Source: Chryseobacterium carnipullorum (lineage in GTDB: Bacteria; Bacteroidota; Bacteroidia; Flavobacteriales; Weeksellaceae). Taken from it: DNA of 64,000 nucleotides. Within the stretch, counting starts at the first letter, position 1. Every line of letters begins with the position of its first letter. The DNA lies in the NCBI RefSeq assembly GCF_900142785.1, contig NZ_FRCD01000005.1, forward strand, positions 1 through 64,000, in the 5' to 3' direction. Shown piece after piece: positions 54,867 through 62,848 of the stretch. The translations under genes were made by a program, and so were the position numbers. The notes below the pieces were generated by a model. The model saw nothing but the letters and a program-made list of their open reading frames with translations, did no database searches and had not been told where the DNA came from.

Positions 54867-55400
54867 ATGAAAAAAATTATAAGCATAATCCTTCTTCTTT
54901 TAGTCAATTTTAGTTTCGCTCAGGTACAATGGATGACCATCGAAGAAGCTTTAAAAGCTCAAAAAGAAAATCCAAAAAAAATTCTGATCGATTTTTATGC
55001 AGACTGGTGTGGACCATGCAAGATAATGGACAAAAAAACATACGGTCACGATGTAATTGCCCGGATTTTAAATGAAAACTACTATCCGGTTAAGTTCAAT
55101 GCAGAAGAGAAAAAATCTATTGAGGTCTTCGAAAGAACATTTTCCAATAATAATACAGAACATAAGAAAGGAAAAAACTCCCTCCACGAGTTCACTCAAT
55201 ACATGAATGTAGGTGCTGTTCCCAGCACGGTGTTTCTGGACGAAAAAGGAGGACCTATCACCATTCTTCAGGGAGAATTGTCTGCCAAAGAACTGGAACC
55301 TTATTTAGAATTTATCTCAAAAGATCTTTTTAAAAAGATCCGTACCAGGGATCAGTGGGAAGATTATCAGAAAAAATTCAAATCCGGCATCAAGGATTAA
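54867..55400 (+). CDS. Secreted thioredoxin-fold protein
   Basis: This 177-aa protein has a signal peptide (ending NFSFAQ) and a thioredoxin domain (25-150) with the active site WCGPC (Trp47, Cys48, Cys51) and a cis-Pro in GAVPSTVFL. The plan resembles DsbD-gamma or the Trx_7 group. It would reduce or isomerise disulfides in the periplasm. A 30-aa helical tail is at the C-terminus. It lies between POT copy 3 and recG. Confidence 0.85.
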   Translation: MKKIISIILLLLVNFSFAQVQWMTIEEALKAQKENPKKILIDFYADWCGPCKIMDKKTYGHDVIARILNENYYPVKFNAEEKKSIEVFERTFSNNNTEHKKGKNSLHEFTQYMNVGAVPSTVFLDEKGGPITILQGELSAKELEPYLEFISKDLFKKIRTRDQWEDYQKKFKSGIKD

Positions 55401-55408
55401 AATCATAC

Positions 55409-55440
55409 AGCGGCTTTCATACATTGGAAGCCGCTTTTTT
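55409..55440 (+). terminator. Terminator of the thioredoxin gene
   Basis: AGCGGCTT pairs with AAGCCGCT around TCATACATTGG, followed by TTTTTT. Confidence 0.9.
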
Positions 55441-55518
55441 GATATTGATGAGCAATATTTCCAGTAAAAAATTTTAATCTTCAGGCTATTTTCCCGAAAT
55501 TAGGCCTCATTTTTAAAA

Positions 55519-57603
55519 ATGACCCCAGAAACTTCCATAGAATACGTAAAAGGAATCGGTCCAGACAGAGCCAAACTCATCAAAAGTGTGTTGGGTCTTT
55601 CAACCGTTGATGATCTTCTGAACTTCTACCCTATCCGCTATCTGGATAAAAGTAAAGTATTTAAAATTTCCCAGCTTGAGGAAAGCAGTATTGAAATACA
55701 GCTTAAGGGGAGAATCACACAGGTACAGGAGGTTCAAACCGGAAAAACGAAAAGGCTTTCGGCAAAATTCAATGATGATACGGGAACAATGGATCTGGTA
55801 TGGTTTCAATATTCGAAATGGCTGAAGGAACAGCTTCCGATTAACCGTGAAGTTTATATTTTCGGAAAGATCAATGTTTTCAACCGCCAGTTTTCCATGC
55901 CACATCCTGAAATAGAAGTGGAAGAAAAAAAAGAAGGTGAAAACCGTTTGAAGCCGATCTATCCCAGCTCCGAAAAGTTGACTAAAAGAGGATTGAATCA
56001 AAGATTTTTTCAGGTTATATTAAGAAATATCTGCAAAGAAATTCCGAATCTGGTTGAAGAAAATTTTCCGGACTATCTTACAAAAGCCTTTAAGTTTTTA
56101 TCAAGACAACATACCTATTTAAATATCCATTTCCCAAAGGACATGGAGCATTACGAAAAAGCCGATAACAGACTGAAGTTTGAAGAATCCTTCTTTTTCC
56201 AGCTGGGTTATGCCCTTAAAAAACTACATCACAAAAGCCATTCACCCGGAAATCCATTTCCTATTGTTGGTGATCATTTTAATGATTTTTATAATCATCA
56301 TATCCCTTTTGACCTTACGGGGGCACAGAAACGGGTTTTAAAAGAAATTCGCCTGGATATGAAAAGACCTGTTCAGATGAACAGGCTTTTACAAGGTGAT
56401 GTAGGATCAGGAAAAACAATGGTTGCTTTACTCACCATGCTGATTGCAATGGACAATGGCTTTCAGAGCTGTCTGATGGCGCCTACTGAAATTTTGGCAC
56501 AACAGCATTATAATGGCATCAAAGAGTTTTTGGAGGCGACGGACATCAATGTGCGTCTACTGACCGGCTCTTCCAAAACCTCAGAAAGAAAGATCATCCA
56601 CGAAGAACTTGAAAATGGAACGTTGTCTATATTGGTAGGAACACACGCCGTTCTTGAAGATAAGGTGAAGTTTAAAAATCTTGGTCTGGCTATTATCGAT
56701 GAACAGCACAGATTTGGTGTGGCACAGAGAGCTAAATTATGGGCTAAAAATAAAATTCCTCCACATATTTTAGTCATGACAGCAACGCCTATCCCAAGAA
56801 CGCTGGCCATGAGTTTTTATTCTGATCTTGACGTTTCCGTGATTGATGAGATGCCGGTAGGAAGAAAACCTATTATCACTGCGCACAGAAGAGAAAAAGA
56901 CAGAACGTATGTGTATAATTTCTGCAGGGATGAGATTAAAAAAGGAAGACAGGTTTATTTTGTATATCCACTGATCGAAGAATCAGAAACTCTGGATTAT
57001 AAAAATCTGATGGAAGGCCTTGACCATGTAATGACCGCATTTTCGGACTATAATACTACAATGCTTCACGGAAAAATGAAACCTGCTGAAAAGGATGCCG
57101 CTATGAATTATTTCGCTTCAGGTAAAGCAGAAATCATGGTCGCAACTACTGTGATTGAGGTAGGTGTGAATGTGCCTAATGCATCTGTAATGGTTATAGA
57201 AAGTTCAGAAAGATTTGGACTTTCACAGCTTCACCAGCTGAGAGGCCGTGTAGGAAGAGGGGCAGAACAGAGTTACTGCATCCTTATGACTTCCGATAAA
57301 TTATCTAAGGAGAGCAGAACCCGTATCAAAACGATGACAGAGACCAATGACGGGTTTAAAATTTCAGAGGTGGATATGCAGCTCAGAGGCCCCGGAGATA
57401 TTTTGGGAACGCAACAAAGCGGAGTGGTAGATTTTAAAAGACTGGATCTTGTGAATGATTCTGCCATTATCAAAACCACAAAAAATACAGTTGATAAGAT
57501 TCTGGAAGCAGATCCCCATCTGGCTAATCCGGACAACCTGATCATCAAAAACTACTACCTGAGGTACTACAAAGGAAAGAATAAGTGGAGTAAAATTTCA
57601 TAA
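55519..57603 (+). CDS. recG: ATP-dependent DNA helicase RecG
   Basis: This 694-aa protein starts MTPETSIEYVKGIGPDRA, followed by the wedge (OB) domain (about 70-170), then helicase motifs: GDVGSGKT (Walker A, about 294-301), DEQHRFG (Walker B, about 394-400), TATPIPRT, and VIEVGVNVPNASVM and QLRGRVGRG in the second half. RecG moves stalled forks and Holliday junctions. Length is normal. No nearby gene shares its job. Confidence 0.97.
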   Translation: MTPETSIEYVKGIGPDRAKLIKSVLGLSTVDDLLNFYPIRYLDKSKVFKISQLEESSIEIQLKGRITQVQEVQTGKTKRLSAKFNDDTGTMDLVWFQYSKWLKEQLPINREVYIFGKINVFNRQFSMPHPEIEVEEKKEGENRLKPIYPSSEKLTKRGLNQRFFQVILRNICKEIPNLVEENFPDYLTKAFKFLSRQHTYLNIHFPKDMEHYEKADNRLKFEESFFFQLGYALKKLHHKSHSPGNPFPIVGDHFNDFYNHHIPFDLTGAQKRVLKEIRLDMKRPVQMNRLLQGDVGSGKTMVALLTMLIAMDNGFQSCLMAPTEILAQQHYNGIKEFLEATDINVRLLTGSSKTSERKIIHEELENGTLSILVGTHAVLEDKVKFKNLGLAIIDEQHRFGVAQRAKLWAKNKIPPHILVMTATPIPRTLAMSFYSDLDVSVIDEMPVGRKPIITAHRREKDRTYVYNFCRDEIKKGRQVYFVYPLIEESETLDYKNLMEGLDHVMTAFSDYNTTMLHGKMKPAEKDAAMNYFASGKAEIMVATTVIEVGVNVPNASVMVIESSERFGLSQLHQLRGRVGRGAEQSYCILMTSDKLSKESRTRIKTMTETNDGFKISEVDMQLRGPGDILGTQQSGVVDFKRLDLVNDSAIIKTTKNTVDKILEADPHLANPDNLIIKNYYLRYYKGKNKWSKIS

Positions 57604-58203
57604 AAAAACCGCGAAAAGAAAATCTTTCCGCGGCCCCCTTATAAAACTGTTATTTAGAAGAAATTACTTTTGGTCTGTGTAAAGAATTTATTCTAGTAGT
57701 CAGAACTTAATATCTTGTGATTTGGTGTGAAAATATTTATATATTATTTGAATTTTCAGTCCTGACTATTAAAATAAATTAAAAAAACAAAATGAATTAT
57801 TTTTCCAGCTTGCTTATTATAAAAACTAACTGTTTCAAGTTGAAGGAAGTGGGAATGAAACGAATAAATACCCTTCAACTTTTTTAAGTTTTCATGATTG
57901 TACCGTTTTGTTTAAAGATCTTCTATGCTTTATAGCTGGAAATGAACATAATTCATTTTGTTAAAACTAACATTGTGACTTATATCTTGATTTCTAAATG
58001 AAATAATCTATTCTCTATCATCCATTGCTTTTTATATGTTAATTTGTGTTGCAATGTTTACATTTACAAAATTGGTGATATTACGCCGATTTTGTCTTAT
58101 ATCATTTTCATTATTAGTTATACAATTCTCACCTTTATGTGAATAGTATGTATTAAATACCAATTACACCTTCATAAATAAAAACTAAAAATTACTTTAT
58201 CCA
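57604..58203. other. 600-base AT-rich gap
   Basis: No open frame or RNA gene is recognised. A GC-rich hairpin lies at about 57607-57632 (CCGCGAAAAG with CTTTCCGCGG, one mismatch). It is followed by C on the plus strand but by T on the minus strand, so it could end transcripts coming from the minus-strand genes 58204-59224. The rest is A/T-rich and looks empty. Confidence 0.55.
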
Positions 58204-58650
58204 TCATACTTTCATGATGAAATTATCTTTATTAAGTCCGGAAGTATGGTACTGCCAGTTTATTGTAATTATTTCTGTGAGTGATTTTTTAAGACCGTCA
58301 TAGGTGTCTGGCTTTCTCATAACAATATTGCCTCCATTAACAAATATTTCTTCTATTTCACTTTCAGAAATTTGATCACTGTATATTACAATGATGATAT
58401 TGCTTAATCTGGAATCTGTTTTTATTTCATCCAGACATTCCATAGAATTTTTTCCGGGAATGTCATATTTAATGAAAACAACTTCAGGAATAATGGTTCC
58501 TTCACTTGTAAGATACTCCATAAGATCCTCTCCGCTCGAGAAACATTGGGACTTTACTCCGATCCTTAAATCCTTGAAAATATTTTTAAAAAATATTATA
58601 TTACCCTCGTCATTATCTGCTGCTATTACATTTAAATATTCTTTATTCAT
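58204..58650 (-). CDS. Degenerate response-regulator receiver domain protein
   Basis: This 148-aa protein follows the CheY plan: an acidic start (ADNDEGN, 11-17), strand 3 with VVFIKYDIPGKNSMECL, the Ser of strand 4 (VIYSDQ) and the conserved Lys-Pro (MRKPDTYDG). In alignment with single-domain receivers of the Rcp1 type (FLDINMPGKNG), the phospho-acceptor Asp falls on Lys60 (FIKYDIPG). It cannot be phosphorylated in the usual way, so it may be a pseudo-receiver or adaptor. The start overlaps the end of the AraC-type gene by eight bases, so they are translated together. Confidence 0.8.
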   Translation of the reverse strand: MNKEYLNVIAADNDEGNIIFFKNIFKDLRIGVKSQCFSSGEDLMEYLTSEGTIIPEVVFIKYDIPGKNSMECLDEIKTDSRLSNIIIVIYSDQISESEIEEIFVNGGNIVMRKPDTYDGLKKSLTEIITINWQYHTSGLNKDNFIMKV

Positions 58651-59224
58651 ACATCATTTTAGAATTTGTGGCCATGCTTTGGATCTTTCTTCTCTTGGTA
58701 ATGATCTTATGAAACTGAGAAGGCGTAATGCCCGTTGTATTTTTGAACTGGGTACTCAGGTGGGCTACGCTGGAATAGTTCAGTTTATGGGCAATTTCTG
58801 TCAGACTCAGTTTATTATTTAAAATCAGCTCTTTTGCATACTCAATTTTCTGATGGATAATAAAATTCTCTATTGAAGTATAGGCTACTTCAGAAAAAAG
58901 ATTGGAAAGATAACCATAGCTATGGTTCAGTTTTTCAGCAATATAAATAGATGCTTTTACGGGAATAGCGTTTTCGGCAAAAACGAGCTCTACGATGACA
59001 TCTTTTATCTTCTGTATTAAAGCCGTTTTCTGGCTTTCAATAATCTCTATACCGTAATCTCCAAGATTCTTCTTAAATAGATTATGCTGCTCTTTGGTAA
59101 TCGGTTCATAGAACTCCACTTCACCAAAGTTCAGCAGGCGGTATTTCAGCCCATGCTCTTTTAGCTTTTCATCCAACACTTTCTTACAGAGAGCATTGAA
59201 ATCAAATTTTACATACATTTTCAT
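58643..59224 (-). CDS. AraC-type transcription regulator
   Basis: This 193-aa protein has a small N-terminal domain (about 1-75, of a ferredoxin-like or HMA-like alpha/beta plan: YVKFDFNALCKKVLDEKLKE) and an AraC HTH pair (95-180) with LSLTEIAHKLNYSSVAHLST and FKNTTGITPSQFHK. It should bind DNA, but its ligand or signal is unknown. It is cotranscribed with the degenerate receiver, whose gene overlaps its end. This suggests joint control, though no kinase gene is near. Confidence 0.85.
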   Translation of the reverse strand: MKMYVKFDFNALCKKVLDEKLKEHGLKYRLLNFGEVEFYEPITKEQHNLFKKNLGDYGIEIIESQKTALIQKIKDVIVELVFAENAIPVKASIYIAEKLNHSYGYLSNLFSEVAYTSIENFIIHQKIEYAKELILNNKLSLTEIAHKLNYSSVAHLSTQFKNTTGITPSQFHKIITKRRKIQSMATNSKMMYE

Positions 59225-59324
59225 CCTAATATAAGTGTGTCAAATTTCGAAGTAAATATAATAATTTATTTCATTTAAAAGTGAAATAGCAGTGAATTTT
59301 TTTAACATAATGTATAAAAACAAA

Positions 59325-59352
59325 AAACTCCTGCATATAGAATACAGGAATT
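59325..59352 (-). terminator. Terminator of the GNAT gene
   Basis: TCCTG and CAGGA with extra A/T pairs form a stem, followed by TTTTTTGTTTTTA on the minus strand. It lies 167 bases past the stop of 59519-60022. Confidence 0.65.
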
Positions 59353-59518
59353 TAAACACTAAGGATGAAAAAAATATACTGATAAAAAGCTGCAAAAGCT
59401 CAAAACCAAGCATATGAATGTATTATTGAAAGTGATTTGGTTCTGATACAAAGATGGACCAAAAAGAAACATCACATGTTATAGAATTAAAATTAAATGT
59501 TACACAATTTTAAGTCAT

Positions 59519-60022
59519 TCATTCGTGAATTAAGAATTCCATCAGATAATCATCCATCACAAAACCATTTCCTATATCAAAAACTCCCTCTCCGTACACC
59601 TTGTATCCCTGGGATTCGTAGAAATTTCTGGCAGCATTGTATTTGTTGACATTCAATATAATCCTTTTATCTCTGTTCTCAGCTACTTTACCGTTAAGAA
59701 ACTGCAGGGCAGCTTTTCCGAAACCTTTCCCTTTGCTTTCCGGAACTAAATAGATCCGGTGAAGTTTTGTGGTTCCCTCTTCATAATGATGCTGGTATCC
59801 TATAAAGCCCTCATACGAACCATTATTATCATCCTGAATCATATAATAATGATAATCTGCATTGTTGAGATGACTACTGATTTCTGCTTCGGAATACATT
59901 TCCGAAAGCATATAGTCCATCTGCTCACCGGAGAGAATATCCGCATAAGCATTTTCCCATGATCTTTTCGCCAGATCCTGAATAAGGGGAATATCTTTTT
60001 CTGTCGCCTTTATTAATTTCAT
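59519..60022 (-). CDS. GNAT-family N-acetyltransferase
   Basis: ATG at 60022 gives 167 aa (MKLIKATEKDIPLIQDLAKR). The longer frame runs through the dapA terminator and is not coding. The acetyl-CoA motif is LVPESKGKGFGKAALQFL (about 95-112, Q/RxxGxG/A form KGKGFG), followed by NVNKYNAARNFYESQGYK (124-141), typical of the fold. Substrate unknown. Confidence 0.88.
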   Translation of the reverse strand: MKLIKATEKDIPLIQDLAKRSWENAYADILSGEQMDYMLSEMYSEAEISSHLNNADYHYYMIQDDNNGSYEGFIGYQHHYEEGTTKLHRIYLVPESKGKGFGKAALQFLNGKVAENRDKRIILNVNKYNAARNFYESQGYKVYGEGVFDIGNGFVMDDYLMEFLIHE

Positions 60023-60034
60023 ACTTTTTATGAT

Positions 60035-60066
60035 TAAAAAAAGTGAAAAGCCGGAACTTTTCACCT
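60035..60066 (-). terminator. Terminator of dapA
   Basis: GGTGAAAAG pairs with CTTTTCACT around TTCCGG, followed by TTTTTTT on the minus strand. Confidence 0.88.
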
Positions 60067-60158
60067 TTGGTATTTTTGATGTCAATGGTGAGGTGTCAAC
60101 ACTTAACTTTAAATATTGACAATTCACTTGCGAAGCAAAATTCACCATTGACGGCTTA

Positions 60159-61031
60159 TTAAATTTTCTCCATTTCAGCTTTGATCTTCGCATAAAGACC
60201 TTCTGAAGCAGGAACTAAAGGAAGTCTCAGATAATTTTTGATGATTCCTTTTTCCGTTAAAATCACTTTAATTCCACATGGATTTCCTTCTGCAAAGATC
60301 AATCTTGTCATTTCAACCAACTTATTGTGAATCTCGTATGCTTCTTTTACTTTTCCTTCAAAAGCCAACTGAACCATTGTAGAGAATTCTTTTGGATACC
60401 CCTGCCCGATCACGGAAATCACTCCGTTTCCACCGGCTAAAGTTACAGGCAATGTATATTCATCATCTCCTGATACCAATAAAAAACCTTCCGGCTTCTT
60501 TCTTAAAATATCGAAGTACTGAAGAATATTCGGTGCCGCTTCTTTGATCATCAACAGATTAGGGAATTCTTTTGCCAGACGGATCGTCGTGTCAGCTTCA
60601 AGATTCTGTCCTGTTCTCGATGGAACATTATAAATAATGATATTTTTACCGGTAGAAGCCAACATTTTATAATGTTGGTAAAGTCCTTCCTGATTCGGTT
60701 TGTTATAGTATGGAGATACAGAAAGTACTGCATCAAATGCTGAAAGATCTGTTTCTTCTATCTGTTTCTTTACTTCAAGAGTATTGTTCCCGCCAATTCC
60801 TAAAACCAAAGGAAGACGTTTGTTATTAACCTTAATGATATGCTCAATCACCTGTTTCTTCTCCTCATCAGAAAGCGTTGCAGCTTCTGCTGTAGTTCCC
60901 AAAACAACTAAATAATTGGTTCCGTTTTCGATATTATACTCAACAAGTTTTGTTAAACTGTCGAAATCAACGGATAAATCTTCATTAAAGGGCGTTACCA
61001 ATGCAACACCTACTCCTTTTAAAATGCTCAT
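60159..61031 (-). CDS. dapA: 4-hydroxy-tetrahydrodipicolinate synthase
   Basis: This 290-aa TIM barrel has GTTAEAATL (Thr46/Thr47), Tyr134 in IYNVPSRTG and the Schiff-base Lys163 in MIKEA. It condenses pyruvate and aspartate semialdehyde on the way to lysine and diaminopimelate. A -7-like box (TAAATTTG, 61051-61058 on the minus strand) lies about 20 bases upstream. It is a single gene with its own terminator. Confidence 0.97.
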   Translation of the reverse strand: MSILKGVGVALVTPFNEDLSVDFDSLTKLVEYNIENGTNYLVVLGTTAEAATLSDEEKKQVIEHIIKVNNKRLPLVLGIGGNNTLEVKKQIEETDLSAFDAVLSVSPYYNKPNQEGLYQHYKMLASTGKNIIIYNVPSRTGQNLEADTTIRLAKEFPNLLMIKEAAPNILQYFDILRKKPEGFLLVSGDDEYTLPVTLAGGNGVISVIGQGYPKEFSTMVQLAFEGKVKEAYEIHNKLVEMTRLIFAEGNPCGIKVILTEKGIIKNYLRLPLVPASEGLYAKIKAEMEKI

Positions 61032-61138
61032 CTGTTAGAATTATTTTCGTCAAATTTAATAATTTACCAGAAGAATTTGTAATAAATAATAATGTTTTAT
61101 TCTACATATAATTATATTTGCATATACTAAAAGATATT

Positions 61139-61897
61139 ATGAAAAATAAATTCTTGTTACTAGGAATTGCTCTGGCTTCGCTTACTGCCTGCAAAACAGC
61201 TTCTACGCTGCAGATGGCGGATGTAAAGATCCAGAAAAACATTTCTATTAATAATGAGCTAAAGAATGATGGGGAGTTTGTAAAAGTTATCGAACCTTAT
61301 AAGCAAAAACTGGACAAAGAGATGAATCAGAAAATCTCTCATACCAGTGTAGATCTTACCAAACAAGGGGATAACAGCAATCTGGGTAATCTTTTGGCCG
61401 ATTACACGTTCGAAGGCGCTGATGCCTGGACGAAAACCAATCTTAAAAAAAATGTAGACGCTGCCCTGATCAATATCGGTGGTATCCGTACTACGATTGG
61501 AAAAGGAGATATTCTTCTGAAAAGCGTTTTTGAAGTCATGCCTTTCGAAAATGAAGTGATCATTGTAAAAATGAAAGGGACAGATCTGCAGGGACTTTTT
61601 GATTATTATGCAAAAACTCAGGTAAACAATCCTGTTTCTCATTTGTACATAGAAACCAAAAATGGGCAGCTTACCCAATCGTTGATCAATGGAAAACCTA
61701 TAGTTCCTACGCAGGATTATCATATCGCAACTTCAGATTATCTGGCTTTAGGGGGTGACAATATGAAATTCTTTTCCAAAGGAGAAGCTATTTCTACCGG
61801 AATCAAATTGAGGGATCTTTTCATTGAATATTTCAAGAAAACGTCTGAAGTAGTTCCCAATACAGATATTCGTTTAAATTTTATCGGTAAGAAATAA
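61139..61897 (+). CDS. Lipoprotein with 5'-nucleotidase C-terminal domain
   Basis: ATG at 61139 gives 252 aa with lipobox SLTAC (Cys18); a -7-like box (TATATTTG, 61112-61119) overlaps the longer frame's start. Residues 75-235 match the C-terminal substrate-binding domain of UshA-type 5'-nucleotidases (NLLADYTFEGADAW, ALINIGGIRTTIGKG, TSDYLALGGDNM). The catalytic metallophosphatase half is the next gene, whose ATG overlaps this stop by one base (TAATG). The two together would make one periplasmic nucleotidase. Confidence 0.85.
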   Translation: MKNKFLLLGIALASLTACKTASTLQMADVKIQKNISINNELKNDGEFVKVIEPYKQKLDKEMNQKISHTSVDLTKQGDNSNLGNLLADYTFEGADAWTKTNLKKNVDAALINIGGIRTTIGKGDILLKSVFEVMPFENEVIIVKMKGTDLQGLFDYYAKTQVNNPVSHLYIETKNGQLTQSLINGKPIVPTQDYHIATSDYLALGGDNMKFFSKGEAISTGIKLRDLFIEYFKKTSEVVPNTDIRLNFIGKK

Positions 61898-62847
61898 TGG
61901 ATAGAAAAAGTTTTTTAAAAGTACTAGGTGGTGGAACTTTAGCAATGTCTTTAGCTCCCCAAATGATGATGGCGGAAGAATTAAAAATTCTTAATTTAAA
62001 TTCCACAAATAAACTGACCATTCTTCATACCAATGACCAGCACAGCAGAATAGAACCTTTTGATGCAAGCTATACCAAAAATCCCAATCAGGGTGGTTTT
62101 GCAAGAAGGGCTAGTTTAATACAGCAAATAAGAAATCAGGAAAGCAATGTTTTGCTTCTGGATTCAGGTGATATTTTTCAGGGAACTCCTTATTTCAATT
62201 TCTTCGGAGGTGAGCTGGAGTTTAAGCTGATGTCTATGATGAAGTATGATGCTTCAACAATGGGAAACCATGATTTTGACAATAGTTTAGATGGATTTTT
62301 AAAAGTTCTTCCTAATGCAAAATTCCCTTTTATCTGTTCAAACTATGATTTTAAGAATACCGTTCTGGATGGAAAGACTTCACCGTATAAGATCTTTAAT
62401 AAAAACGGAATAAAAGTAGGTATTTTCGGAGTAGGTATTCAACTGGACGGACTTGTGGGTAAAAAACAGTATGGTGAAACCGTATATTCGGATCCTGTAG
62501 ATGTAGCCCAGCACTATTCCAACTTTCTTAAAAATGAACAAAAATGTGATCTTGTGATCTGCCTTTCGCACATAGGTTATGATTATGAAGATGAACCTAA
62601 TAAAATAAGTGACAAAATTCTTGCTGCCAAAACAGAGAATATTGATATTATTCTGGGCGGACATACCCATACTTTTTTATCTGAACCACAAACCTTTACC
62701 AACCGACAAGGGAAAAACGTTCTGGTCAATCAGGTAGGATGGGCAGGTCTTCTTCTTGGCAGAATAGATTTTTACTTTGATGCAAATAAAAACGTAAAGC
62801 ATATTTCCTGGAACAACCAGACAATAGACAGCAGTATAACCGTATAA
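61897..62847 (+). CDS. 5'-nucleotidase catalytic (metallophosphatase) half
   Basis: This 316-aa protein has an N-terminal signal with Tat-like form (DRKSFLKVLGGGTLAMSLAP; Arg-Lys, not Arg-Arg) and the calcineurin-like phosphatase motifs TILHTNDQHSRI (42-53), LLDSGDIFQG (about 85-94), GNHDFD (about 128-133), and CLSHIGYD and GGHTHTFL later. It would remove phosphate from nucleotides outside the cytosol. The usual C-terminal domain is missing here and is encoded just upstream. Confidence 0.88.
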   Translation: MDRKSFLKVLGGGTLAMSLAPQMMMAEELKILNLNSTNKLTILHTNDQHSRIEPFDASYTKNPNQGGFARRASLIQQIRNQESNVLLLDSGDIFQGTPYFNFFGGELEFKLMSMMKYDASTMGNHDFDNSLDGFLKVLPNAKFPFICSNYDFKNTVLDGKTSPYKIFNKNGIKVGIFGVGIQLDGLVGKKQYGETVYSDPVDVAQHYSNFLKNEQKCDLVICLSHIGYDYEDEPNKISDKILAAKTENIDIILGGHTHTFLSEPQTFTNRQGKNVLVNQVGWAGLLLGRIDFYFDANKNVKHISWNNQTIDSSITV

Positions 62848-62848
62848 T

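Noticed and set aside
60023..60193. 57 extra N-terminal residues of the GNAT frame
   Set aside because: This part crosses the dapA terminator hairpin and its own frame has no conserved sequence; the GNAT fold starts at MKLIKATEKD.
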